Shown: in pieces, positions 25,501 to 37,500 of the stretch
Layout of the letters: every line of letters begins with the position of its first letter
Position numbering within the stretch: the stretch's first letter is position 1
NCBI GenBank assembly: GCA_023634235.1
Contig: JAMKCF010000002.1
Span: forward strand, 11,607,091-11,671,090
Source of the DNA: Pisaster brevispinus
Lineage: Eukaryota > Echinodermata > Asteroidea > Forcipulatida > Asteriidae
Length of the DNA: 64,000 nt
Direction of reading: 5' to 3'
Made by a program: the position numbers and the translations under genes
Notes under the pieces: model-generated
Seen by the model: the letters and a program-made list of their open reading frames with translations, nothing else
Database searches by the model: none
What the model was told of the DNA's origin: nothing

Positions 25501-28500
25501 GGTCTTTGAAGATTTTTTAGAGTCAAGGGCCCAATTTCATAGAGCTGCTTGTAAGCAGAAAATGTTGCTTATAAATTTTCTGCTAAGGAAAAAGGAGCAG
25601 GATACCAGTCATAAATGGTGCATATGACATTGTGTTTTGGCTGGTAATCTTATTCTGGTAAGCATGATTACTTTGTGTTTAGCTACTGTTTGTGCTTAAG
25701 CAGCTCTATGAAATTGGGCCTTGCATTCTCCCATTGCATGTGAACAGGCAATATGCCCTCTGGCTTGCTTGTTCTAGGTTGAAATACAGCCTTTTTTAGT
25801 GTGAAAAAGCTTGCGGGACTAGTGAACGACAAGCAAACTGGGCCCAATGTTATAGAGATGCTAAAGCAGACAGTAGTACTAAACAAAAATTTGCTCTACA
25901 AAAATAAGCAGGAAACCAGTCACAGTGCGACATTCATTGTATTTTGGCTGGTAACCTTGTTCTGGTAAGCAAAATTATATTTTGCTTAGTTACTTTTTGT
26001 GCTTGGGCAGCTTTCCAGGGCAACCAAATCAAAAAGCAAATTATGTCAAAGTTCATTATAGTATGATGCATTTTTCATCTGTTAAGGATTCATTTTTCAT
26101 GTATGATGCTTCAGTGACAATTCTGAAGCATTTCATTTACTTGTGGAATGTGGACCAATAATGGTTGCCATTTGAATGGCAACCTAAACAAACCTTGTGA
26201 ACGTCTGACGATTAGTCAGTAGTTCTCGTGTATGAGCTGGATTAGTTATTCATATCCTTATCTCTGTGTTTTTTGTTTTTTTACCTGTAGGTGTGGTTTC
26301 ATAACAGAAGTTTCCGCAGAGCGTTGTACAAGTGGCAACCATTGCACTTATGTGCATCTTCAAGTACACACAATCAATCAGGTAAGTTTTGAGACTTAAA
26401 TCTTGTTTCTGGCTGGACAGGCCCAGTCACAGACGGTACATGTGGATTTTCATCTGGGCTGGTGACCTTATTCTGGTAAGTAAAATTGTTTTGTGCTTAG
26501 CTACTTTTTGTGCCTAAAGGGGCTGTGTCGTCATGATCAAAGCAGGCCTGTGGCTGTACATGGAATTATAAACCCTCACCCAGTTTCTGCACACGCGCAT
26601 GCTCTCTCCATAGATCTTGTACGGAAGGAGGTTGCACACTTGCAGATGTACAGCTACAGGCCTGCTTTGATAATGAAGACACAGTCCTTTTTAGCAAGTG
26701 TAAAAATTGGGCCTAGTTGATAATAACCGAATTTTTATTTAATGTTACACCTTAACAGCAAGTGAGACTCTGACACCAACGTGCATCTGCAGCCATTTAC
26801 AGCTACTCTTTGCTTTGCTTCAATTCACAAACAGAAGGTAAGACAATTAATGACAGGCCTGTGTTTGTTCTTGTAGTTGAGATCAGGGTCGATCTCCCTG
26901 GTACTTCTTTGAGGATAATCAAGGTTTGTCCTTAACTTTTTTAGTGACTGGCCAGTAGCTAGCTTGCCATTTCACTTGTCCATCAGCTTTTTTTTCACTT
27001 GAGCGTAATTCAAGAAGTATGAATGCTTTTCAACACTGAACTAGCCGGCCGGACCACTTGGAGTGAATTTTGACTGGTTCTCGGGTGTTAAACTAGCATT
27101 TGGCAAGTGGACCACTGTTAAGGGAGAATGCTGATTACTTGAGTTTCTACCTGAGCATTGCAATGGCGGGACCGATCATTTGCTCTTGTAAGGCATGTCA
27201 TAGCCAAGTGGTCTAGTGCACCAGATACAAAATCTGGGTCCAATTTTGTTGGTTTGCTTGCCGCGGAATTCTGCATTTATGTTGCCATGTACAAGGCACA
27301 TTATTCAACGGGCTGTTCGCAGAACTCTGCAGTTATGGCACTAAAGTCATCGGAGTGTGGGTTCAAATCCCGGTTATGACACTTGTGTCACTTGCTTCAC
27401 TCTGGGGTAAATGAGTACTTAAGAGGGCAGCGATGGTTCTTGTAACAGATGCCTTTGAAAATTAAATCACTGATTTTTTTGTATAAACTTTCACCCAAGC
27501 TTAGCTTTGGAGCAACAAGTAGCCATGACCTTGCTCGATAAAGCAGATAAGCGGTTCTGACATGATAATCCTTATAAGGACCGTCCCATTTTATATATGG
27601 GGGAGATGAGCCTAGGACATTTACATTCACCTTAAGATTTCAAATCATTAGGTTTTTTAACGTCTGTTTTATTGCAGATATATTGACCCCTCTGGACTTG
27701 TTAATTGCCTTGGGTTGGATGCTGCATTACAACAGGTGTGTACGTGTAGAGTCTGGCCTTTACCTTAAGCTTTTTAAAAAGTAGCCAGCCAGGCTAGTAA
27801 ACTGCATTTTACTTGCCACCAGGAAGTTTTAGCTGCCCAAATTTCAAACATGTGTTGTCAAAACATTACCGTTGTTATGTGCTAATGGTAGTAATCACAA
27901 ACAGTTTATTGGTCAAATAAAATTTCATGAATTCACTGAAAGCTATATATACACATTAAAAAAATGCATTATTCACATCAAAAAAGGAAGAAATATGAGC
28001 ATTAGGTAGGTTGGACAATTTTCAGTAGGCCACAGGGCAAGTTGAGAAGTGGTGTTTACTAGCCCATAGCAGTTTTTAGTGGACAAAGTACGCCAGGCTA
28101 GTGTTAAGGGTACGCCCTACAAATGTTGATAATGCAAAATTTACTCAAAATCCCTAACCCTCCGAAGTCCTCTTCAGGAAGTTTTCTGGCCCAAATTCAT
28201 AGAGCTGCTGAATGGTAAGCAAACTTCCTTGCTTACTGTAGCAACAAAATTTGCTTTAGTGTAAGCACATTTCACAGTTTAGCAAGAATATTAAGTGCCC
28301 AGTTTACGCGTTCACCACAGGTTTGCATTGTTATGTCATTTATTTTCATACAGTGTTAGCACCCGAAGGTTAGCATGCCTTTGTGTGCTTACGTTTAGCA
28401 GCGCTATGAAATGGAAGCTAGTACAGTATGCACAAAATCTGCCGTTGAGCAGCTTTACAAAACTGGCCCCACATTGAGGAAGATGTCGGACTAGCTTGTC

Positions 28501-31500
28501 AACTTCTAATACCTCGGGTAGTGAATACTGACTGTTCACCCTCAAACCATGTTATATTTGTTTGTTAATTTTTTATGAATTATTAAATTAACCTAGGATG
28601 CGCAAGAGTTCAGCAAACTGTTCATGTCATTACTGGAGGAGACATTGTCACAACAAATGCATCCGGATGTACGCAACATCATCCAGCAGCAGTTCTGTGG
28701 CCAGTACGCGTATGTGACGAGGTAACTACTGGCTACAATAGTAATGATACCAGTTTACATTTATAACATACCAGCACATAGGTCATGGGTTCAAATCCCG
28801 CACTAGTCACTGATGTGACTCAATTTACTGGGGCCCAATTTCACAGCTCTGTTTACCACAGAATTCTGCGCTTACGGCCCAGAGAATTATGTGCTTTACA
28901 TGGCACCATACGTGTAGAATTTGGTGGTAAGCACAAAGCCATGAAATTGGGCCCTGTCATCATCACCCATGATAAATCTTGGTTGCATCATTCAGGGATT
29001 CAGATTCCTCTTGTGTTGCAGTGTGCATTTAGGTGACTTGACACGGTTTTTAGACGTACACTGTCCCTAAATATGCATTTTGACTTCACAAAAATGGCAG
29101 ACCATGGGCAGACAACAGCTACATATTTGCAAATGGCGCATCTATCATTTCCACTGTTTTGGGGGTCAATTCCTGTGTGTACATTTTGACTCCCAAAATG
29201 GGGAACAGGATAGGTACATGTAAGGGCCCTGCGGTCATGCAAGGGGGTCAATACAGTGCTTACCACAAAAAAACATAAAAAAAAAAAATCATATCAAATT
29301 CGTTTGTACTCATTTTGTTTGACCAATGGATGCCAATTTGTGTATTTACTGTGGACAAGAAATAGTGTATTGAAAATAAATTAAATGTATTAAGCCATGG
29401 TTTCCTTGTCATTCTTCCACATCAGGTGTAATAACTGTGGCCACAGCTCAGAGAGACCGTCTAAATTCTACGAGTTAGATCTTAACATTAAAGGCCATCG
29501 GGAGCTGAGAGAGAGTCTTGGAGAGTTCCTTCAGGTTGGATATTATCTTTTTGCTTTCTATCATTCAAAAAGATTAACATAGTTTCTGTTCATGCCTTAA
29601 TGGTGTGTCAAGGCTAAGCAAACCAGGGGTGGATTTCACAAAGAGGTAAGACTAGTCTTATCTCGAGTTAGGACGAGTTACTCGTCCTGACTTAGGACTA
29701 GCTTAAGTTTTTAATGACTCCTAGGACTAGTCCTAAGTTAGGACTATCTTTGTGAAATCGACCCCAGCACATGGAACTCGAGTTCCAATAGCCTATTCAT
29801 TGGAGTATGGATTCAAAACCTGGTCATGATGCTTTTGTCCTTTAGCAGGACAAGTACCATAACTTGCTTCTCTTTACCCAGGTGTGTAAATGGGAACCTG
29901 CGAGGGCTGATACGGTATTATGTTGCATTATCCCCTTAGTGCTTATATAAGCAGCTCGGGATTGTATGCTCCCCAGCGAGTTGAGAAAGTTTGAGGATTG
30001 GTTAAAGAATGCCTGATGAGCAGGAATACTAATGTTGTAAATGGCCTTGATCTAGCTGCTAGGGTATGTGCGCTATGTAAGAACTCAATATAGACCATTT
30101 GTTTGCCCCTTGAAAATAAACCCCCAAACTGTGATTAAACAGCCTGAAAGGTGTATTTAACCCTACACCCTATGAACAAGTAGGTCTGCCCTTGTACTCT
30201 TTGTTTCTTACGACCAGATATGCCTGACTTACCTGCATTCATATACGTAGATCTGACAAGACAAATACAAGACCTCCAAAGGTTAAGCTTGTTTTTTTGT
30301 TGGCAGCAAGCAACAATTGATCCATTACAAAGCTGCTGCTCTTGATACCATCCATGATTTGTCTTCATGATGTTTCTTCAATTTGGTCTGTCTCCAGGAG
30401 GAGCATCTTGAAGGAAGCAATCAGTATCTATGTGATTGTTGTAAGTCCAAGCAGAATGCAACCAGACGTATACAGCTCCTCTCTCTTCCTCCAGTCCTGA
30501 ACATCCAGTTACTACGATTCATATTTGACAGGTATTATTATAATAACAATAATAAGAATAGTATACACTTCTTTGGTCAAGAGGCCTGCACAAAAAGAAC
30601 AACTGAGCAAAGATAAAATGAATAAATCTTCTGTTTAGAACTATAAGGTCATTAGTTGCAATTAATATTCGTAATTATCAAAAGGTCATTAAATGAACAA
30701 TTCATATAAAATTGAACAAATAAATCAAAAACATTAAATATATGTTTTACTTACAAAATTAATGTTTCCTCCAAATGTTCCTCTAAAATTTTAAATTTAA
30801 GCAATTTTATGAAACCCATACAAATTGCACTAATGACCTTATAGTTCTGAGCAGACGAAATGAGAACACTGAAAATCTTAAATTTTCCCCTTCCGCCCAA
30901 ATGGAATTATTTTCTTGGAATTTCTGAAAAAATTTTTCTTGGGAGTACTGCTGGCCTAGTTTTGTTGAGTTTCTAAGCAGAAATAAGCAGGATACCAGTT
31001 AAAGGTGTTGCATATGACATGGTACTTTAAACATTTATATTGCCCACATGGAAAGCTGTAAGTGACAAGGCACCACTGCCTTAAGGAATTTCTCTCTCCC
31101 TATACCCCAAATCGAAATCTACGATCTAAAATCGAACTCCTTCTAACTGTCCCTATAACGACATCCTATGGCGATTTTGCCTTTTCAATATCTGCTCCCA
31201 AACTCTGAAACACTTCACCATTAAACATCCAAGTTACAGAACCTATTGACGCTCAAAACACATTTGTTCGGCATTGGTTATGACTGGCTCTATATTTGTG
31301 TTTACCCACTTGTTTTTGTTACACTGTGCAAATCACTCTTTAATGTGCTCTATAATTACATACCCTGTAAACTTTGTTAATCTAAGTATTTTGTAATGTA
31401 CGCATTCCTTAATTTTCTTTTTTCCAGTGCCTCAGAATATCTTTGGTCATAGATAGATGGCACTTGACAAATGTTGTATTATTTTGGCTGGTAACGGTCT

Positions 31501-34500
31501 GGTGAGCATAAATTTGTTGTGCTGAGCTACCTTTTGAATTTAAGCAGCGCTGTGAAACTGGGCCCAGCAGCTTCAGCAAAAGCAAGGTCTCTATAGGGAA
31601 TTGTTCCTGGTCAAGGTTCTATCAACAAGCACGATCCTGTTGTCCTTAGACTGGGTGTGGTATGCTTGAGGGAAATAAGTTCTCGGAAATAGAGCAGGGC
31701 GGGTCCTTTTCTTGAAAACAGTAAGACAAAACTTATAACAAGATTTTCTTGGGTCTCCATTTTTTTTCCAGACAAACAGGAACTAAAAAGAAGTTGAATT
31801 CCTTCATTCAGTTTCCAGAAGTTCTTGACATGACGCCTTATCTCCCAAAGGAAGGTAACAATCTTCTTGAAGTCTTTCTAATAATAACAAATTTAGGGGG
31901 TAACTCAAGCCTTATCTACATGATACCATACTGCAAGCTTGTTTGTCTATCATTCAAAACCAAAGGGAATGGTATTGAGTGGACAAATAGTAGGAGGGTT
32001 GATGCTGTTTAATTTCAGTAGAAAAGCATCCAATTTGGGTCTTACAGAGGACATTTCCCAGACTTTATTTATCTCCGTTGTGTTTTTCTCAACCTCCTTC
32101 AGATCGAGATACTATCTATGAGCTCACAGCTGTCTTAATTCACCGTGGTCCTACAGCCTACTCGGGTCATTACGTTGCCCATATTAGGGAGGAAGGGGTG
32201 TGGCATAAGTTTAACGACGAGGAGGTGGAGCGAATCGAAGGGAGGAATCTGAAACTTGGCTCAGAAGATGACCTTCAAGGTAAGAAGTGTTGTTTTTGGG
32301 TCACTTCTTTCAGGTTTAATATTAATATGATGCCATGTTACTGCTTTGAACAACCTGTTTTTAAACAATTTTTGTGTACTCCATCAAAACATCGGTAAAA
32401 AAAATCTCAAAAATTCCAACTTCTCTATTAGCCAAATAGCATGGAAAACGTCAACTTACACTGGGTTGATTCTATGAAGAAAACAGAAAACATTAATGAC
32501 CGCCCCTTTAAGAATTCCCAGAGGATTTTTAAAGAAATCTCTTAGCCTTTGAGCTATTAGCCACTCCTGGCTGAAATCAATCAGGCCCCAATTTCATGGC
32601 TCTGTTTGATGACTCAACGTTTCGATCAGTATGCTCTGATCGTCTTCAGGAGAATGCTGGACTCTGTTGCTGGATGCTGCTTAAGTACTGCCTTGAAGGA
32701 TTAACTGGTAGCTGGGCTTGGCTCGGTGGTGCGCGAAGGCGGGAACAGGAACTAGATAAGCTGGGCTTAGCTCGGTGAAGAGATTTCCACATGGTGTTAC
32801 CGCAAGCCTTACTTAGTTATACTTCCACCATGCAAAGTTTCAAATCCTACTTAATTCATGTCTCTGCTTACCATTGAATTCTGCCCTTGTGATAACCACT
32901 CTCCCCTTACTTTGCAAGCTCCAAATTTCTGCGCTAGCTGTGTAAGCGAAGAATGCCTAGTAACGTGGAGTACACACGCGGACAAGCAAACATTTTCTGC
33001 TAACGAGTGAAATTGCTTGATGTAAGCAAAGAGTTCCCTGCTTCCATAAGTGCTGTTTCTTTGCTTACAGAAAGCAGAGCCATGAAATTGGGCCCAGGCG
33101 TTTAGATTGACACTGACCAATTTAATTTGTTGATAATTACTGATCCTGTACAGATAGTGGTGTTAAACAAGGGAAACGACCCAAGAACATCAAGGGATTC
33201 CATGCCTCTAAGAACGCTTACATGCTTGTGTACAAGAGAAAAACACCAGGTTGGTAGAAACTTCATTCACCTCCTCCACCACCAATTTCTCTTCTTAAAT
33301 TTAAATTTAACGTGACTTTCATTTCGAAGTACAAAAGTGGTGGTATTTGTGTCACACCACCCAATTTTTTTGATAAGATGGAATCAAATTCTGTTGACCA
33401 ATCCATAAACTGACTTGGGAAATATTTTTTTAATATAATAAAGTTTTCTTGATATTTCTTTGTATGATTTGCAAGGGCTAGGGTGTTTAGAAAGAAATGC
33501 ATACACCGTAATCTTAACTCTTATGAGTGTGCCATGGTTGAGCGGTTTGGAGCTTTCAACTCACGTTTGATGGCGGAGTCATGAGATTGTGTCTTTGAGT
33601 AAGACACTTGGTCATCACCCAGGAGTTAATGGGTACCTGCACGGGTAGAGATTGTTGATGTGAATGATTTGCAGACAACCTTTTTGCCAATTTGGCTGCC
33701 GAAGCTGCATACTCCAAAGGAGTAAAGATGTTTTGTGAATGCTTCAGGCCCAATGGATAAGAGTAGTAGTAGCGTAAGGCACTTTGATACAATGCTTAAA
33801 AGCATGAAATAAATGCCTGTCATTGTTTTATTATAAGATTTGTTTTCTGTCGTTTGTAGAAACTCTACCTGATGCTTCTCAGTTAAATGCAATCTCAGAG
33901 GCGAGTTTACCCCCTTACCTACAAGCCCTCATCAAGCAAGATAGACAACAGTTTGAAGAGTGGGCTATGGACATGACCAACATGCGAGAAAAGAGCATTG
34001 CTAACGGCAAAGCTAGACACGAAGAGGTGACTAGACTGTATCTGATGCTGCCACCAAAACCTGGTAAGCCGGAGTGTTTGGTCTGTAAGAATCTGAAACT
34101 AAACGGCTTTTAATTTCAAAAGCAGAGCTGAGAGGGTCAGAAAGCATTAAGATCAGTTTACTTAAACAAATGTTTAAAGCTATTATATTTGCGTACTGAT
34201 CTTAATCTAATCTAAATAAGTTGGGTATTCTGATTTGCTTTCAATTTCTATCGGTTAAAGTTGTTGATGTTAGTACATTCGCTTTTTTTAGCTTTCTGAT
34301 TGGTGGAAGCGTTTAATTTTTTGCGTATTCATCTTGATGCAGGTGAAACCTATGAATGGATGCGTTCTGATTGGTTAAGGCAGTGGCTTAACGCTGATAA
34401 CGCCATCCCCTGCAAACCGATTGATAACAGTGACCTGCTCTGTTGTCATGGATTCCTGGATCCAGATAAGATTCAAGATGTCAAGCGAGTAACCCAGGAA

Positions 34501-37500
34501 GCTGTAAGTAAACTTAGTAGAATATTCCATTTACTTTATTATCGACGATTCCTGTTGTGAAATTTGAAAATATCTCCACTGGCTCCCTGTTTTACAAAGG
34601 GTTCGCTTCAAGGTTATTTCACCGGTTTGTGAAACATTCATCACTCAGTCCCTAGATTATATCATAAACTGTCTTCAACGACATCAACCATAATCTCCGC
34701 TCCAGTCTGGATACTTTCCCTTTAACATCCTCAAGAACTCACAATCGCGCTGGGGACGGATCATTGACAGTCTTCGCTGCTGAGGAATGGAACAATAACC
34801 CCCTCCCCCCACACACACATTAAATCAGCTAGCTCAACTGTACAATTTAAAAACCACCTTTCCCATTTGTTATTACTCTGTGTTTTTTCTTCTGATTCAT
34901 TTAATGCTAGCGCTGTGATTTTGTTTACAAAGTAGAGCGTATTAAAATGCTTGGAATTCTTGTTTTTATTATTACAGGCAGCAGTTCTTCAGTCCAAATA
35001 TGGAGGTGGTCCTAGCCTTACGGCCAACAGCCTTTGTCTGAAATGTGTTCGTGAACAATGCCACCTGATGAGGCTGAAGACAAACCTCAGTGAAGATAGT
35101 AAATTTGTTGCTGGGGCGACCAAAAATAAACTAGAACCAGGGTGAGTGTTATACTACACGTGGTCCACCCCCCAAAAAATTGTTAACCGAATAAATAAAA
35201 TACATCGTGGTGATGCAGACTGCCAGTGAATAAATCAGGGTCCACAGACCTTGGTGCAGACAACCGGTGAAAGGAATAATAGAAGCTGGGACGCAAAATG
35301 GACGGAGTGTTTTGTCCTGCATATATGGTCTTTAAAATTTTGCCACAACTAAACTGTGGCTGAGCGGTTAAGAGCACTGTACTCAAGCTCTGGTGTTTCT
35401 GATCAGAAGAGTGTGGGTTCCGGTCCCAGTCTGGCACTCGAGCTAGACACTCTCCATAATTGCTTTGTCCTTCGGATGAGACATCAAGCTGTAGGTCCTA
35501 TATATTAGGATTGGTAGTGCGCGCAAAAGAACCCAGAACACTTGGAAGAGTAGGGGTTAACCCCGGTGTTTCTGGTTCACATAGCAAACACCCTTGCTCA
35601 CAGGTTTCCTCAGATTTAAGAGCTACAGTGATTAAGTTCACTTATGAGGCAACCTTGGTTTCATTACCAGAAATATATAATAAGAATGTTAATAATAATG
35701 TTGTTCTATGGACTGTATGCAGGGAAATCTGCGGTAAGCAGCATCATTGATTTTGGCCAAGATGTCTGAAATGCTAGTCCGCCCAGCATGCCTGGTGACA
35801 TGCAGCCAGTTAAATTCCTTTGATTTGCAGCGGATACCATTTAATAAATGTAATAATTGCATTAGTATTGAATGTGAAACCATTGTACTTCTGTTGTCAC
35901 AGCACGCCTGGTTTCTGGCTCGGTAAATCGTCTTTGAGGAATTGGAGGAAGAAAGTCTTACACCGGGAGGAACAAAATGAGTCGAGACAAGATGACCCAA
36001 CAAAGCCAGGTAAGGTGCTTGTAGGTTGCTAGCTGGAGTCACTTCCGTGAATGATTAGTACGCACAATTTTGTACTAAATACAGCAGACAAATGTGCATG
36101 AGTAACAGTATATTTTATAAACAATCAAGAAGATTCAAAGTGCATGTGTGCGTTGCCACAGTTAATAGTATTTTTGCATCAGTCATTTACTTACAAGAAC
36201 TGCCGGCAGGTAAGCTTGACTTCTGCTTTGCTAACGGTAAGCAGGGGTTATGAAATTGAAGCTGTGCTAAGCACTGCTTTTCTGCTTACAGGCTTTATGA
36301 AATTTACCCCTGCTTACACAAGAGCCATCGGCAAGTAAGCATGACTTTTGCTTAGCTTACAGTGTTAACATCAGAAAAGATCTGAATAAAAACAGATTGT
36401 ACTGGTGTGAATTGTCTTCTTGCAGGGCCCAATTTCATTGCTCTGCTTACCATGGAATTCTGCGCTTATGTCAAGCAGAGTCATGCACTTCACAGGGCTC
36501 TGTAAGATAATAGGTCTCACAATAGCAGAGCTGCCAACTCTCAATAAACTCATCTTTTAACGATCTGATGAAAAAATCTGGAAATCTCCCTGTAAGTCGA
36601 AGGTGATTCTAATTGTCTCACTGATTGCTGTGCGAAATCTCCCTGATTGTTAGACACAAATGTTGGCAACTCTGCAATAGCAGAGTTATTCCTCACAATT
36701 TCACAATATTATTTCAGAGCCAAATAACATCTTTATGGTACCTCAGATGTTTGGCTGTGTCTGAATTGGCGTCTTCGGAAGTGGCTACGGCTGGATTGCT
36801 TAAAAGAACTATTCTTCAACATTATCGCTGTAACTTACACCTTTTTTTTTTTCTGTTGAATTTAGATGACATTGCAGGCCAAGCTGATGAGTCTGCGATT
36901 GAAGAAATCTTCAACGGGGAACTTCTCTGCCCTCACAGTAAGTATTTCAGATATAAATATTTCTCTTGAATGATTGTACTGGTGTGAACTGTGAGTGAAG
37001 TTTTAGGTTGAAATTGATCGGGGCCCAATTTGTGGGCACTGCTTACCACAGAATTATGCACTTACAGAGCCATGTCAAGCGCATGAATCTGCTGACCATG
37101 GCCCAATTTCATAGAGCTGCATAAGCAGAAAATAATGCTTATCAATTTACTGCTAAGCAGAAATGAGCAGGATACCAGTCACAAATTGTACACGTGACAT
37201 GGTAGTTTGGCTGGTAACCTTATTCTGGTAAGCAACATTTTATTGTGCTTAGCAAATATTTGTGCTTAAGCAGCTCTATGAAATTGGGCCCATAAGTGCA
37301 GAATTCCACACTAAGCAGAGCCATAAAATTGGGCCCTGGTTGTTTGCCTTGTTAAGTTCGAATCCCTGACTTTGTCTTTAAATGTCAACGCTCCTCCCTC
37401 ATGAACCGATGAAGTCTAAAATATTTCTAATTGTTACAACAATGCAATGCTGGTGATAGGTGTGATGTAATTCTACTGTAAGCCATGCCTACTTTACACA

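Larger units (their letters stand above)
22584..33249 (+). other. USP48: USP48 exons 1-12: N-terminal region and USP catalytic domain
   Basis: Exons: 22584-22717, 24011-24131, 25015-25074, 26291-26381, 26759-26837, 27678-27735, 28597-28721, 29426-29534, 30398-30531, 31772-31854, 32103-32279, 33154-33249. They cover about residues 1-422. Exon 3 carries the nucleophile Cys98. Exons 8 and 9 carry the CxxC pairs of the zinc-ribbon finger (RCNNCG and [13 protein letters not shown]). Exon 11 carries His354 and the following WHKFNDEEV, whose Asn/Asp completes the triad. Exon 12 ends the fold with NAYMLVYKR. Confidence 0.93.

Noticed and set aside
32604..32700. Complete hammerhead ribozyme
   Set aside because: The core and stem II are there, but no convincing stem I or III and no well-placed cleavage triplet could be drawn. 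Kept only as a core-like finding.
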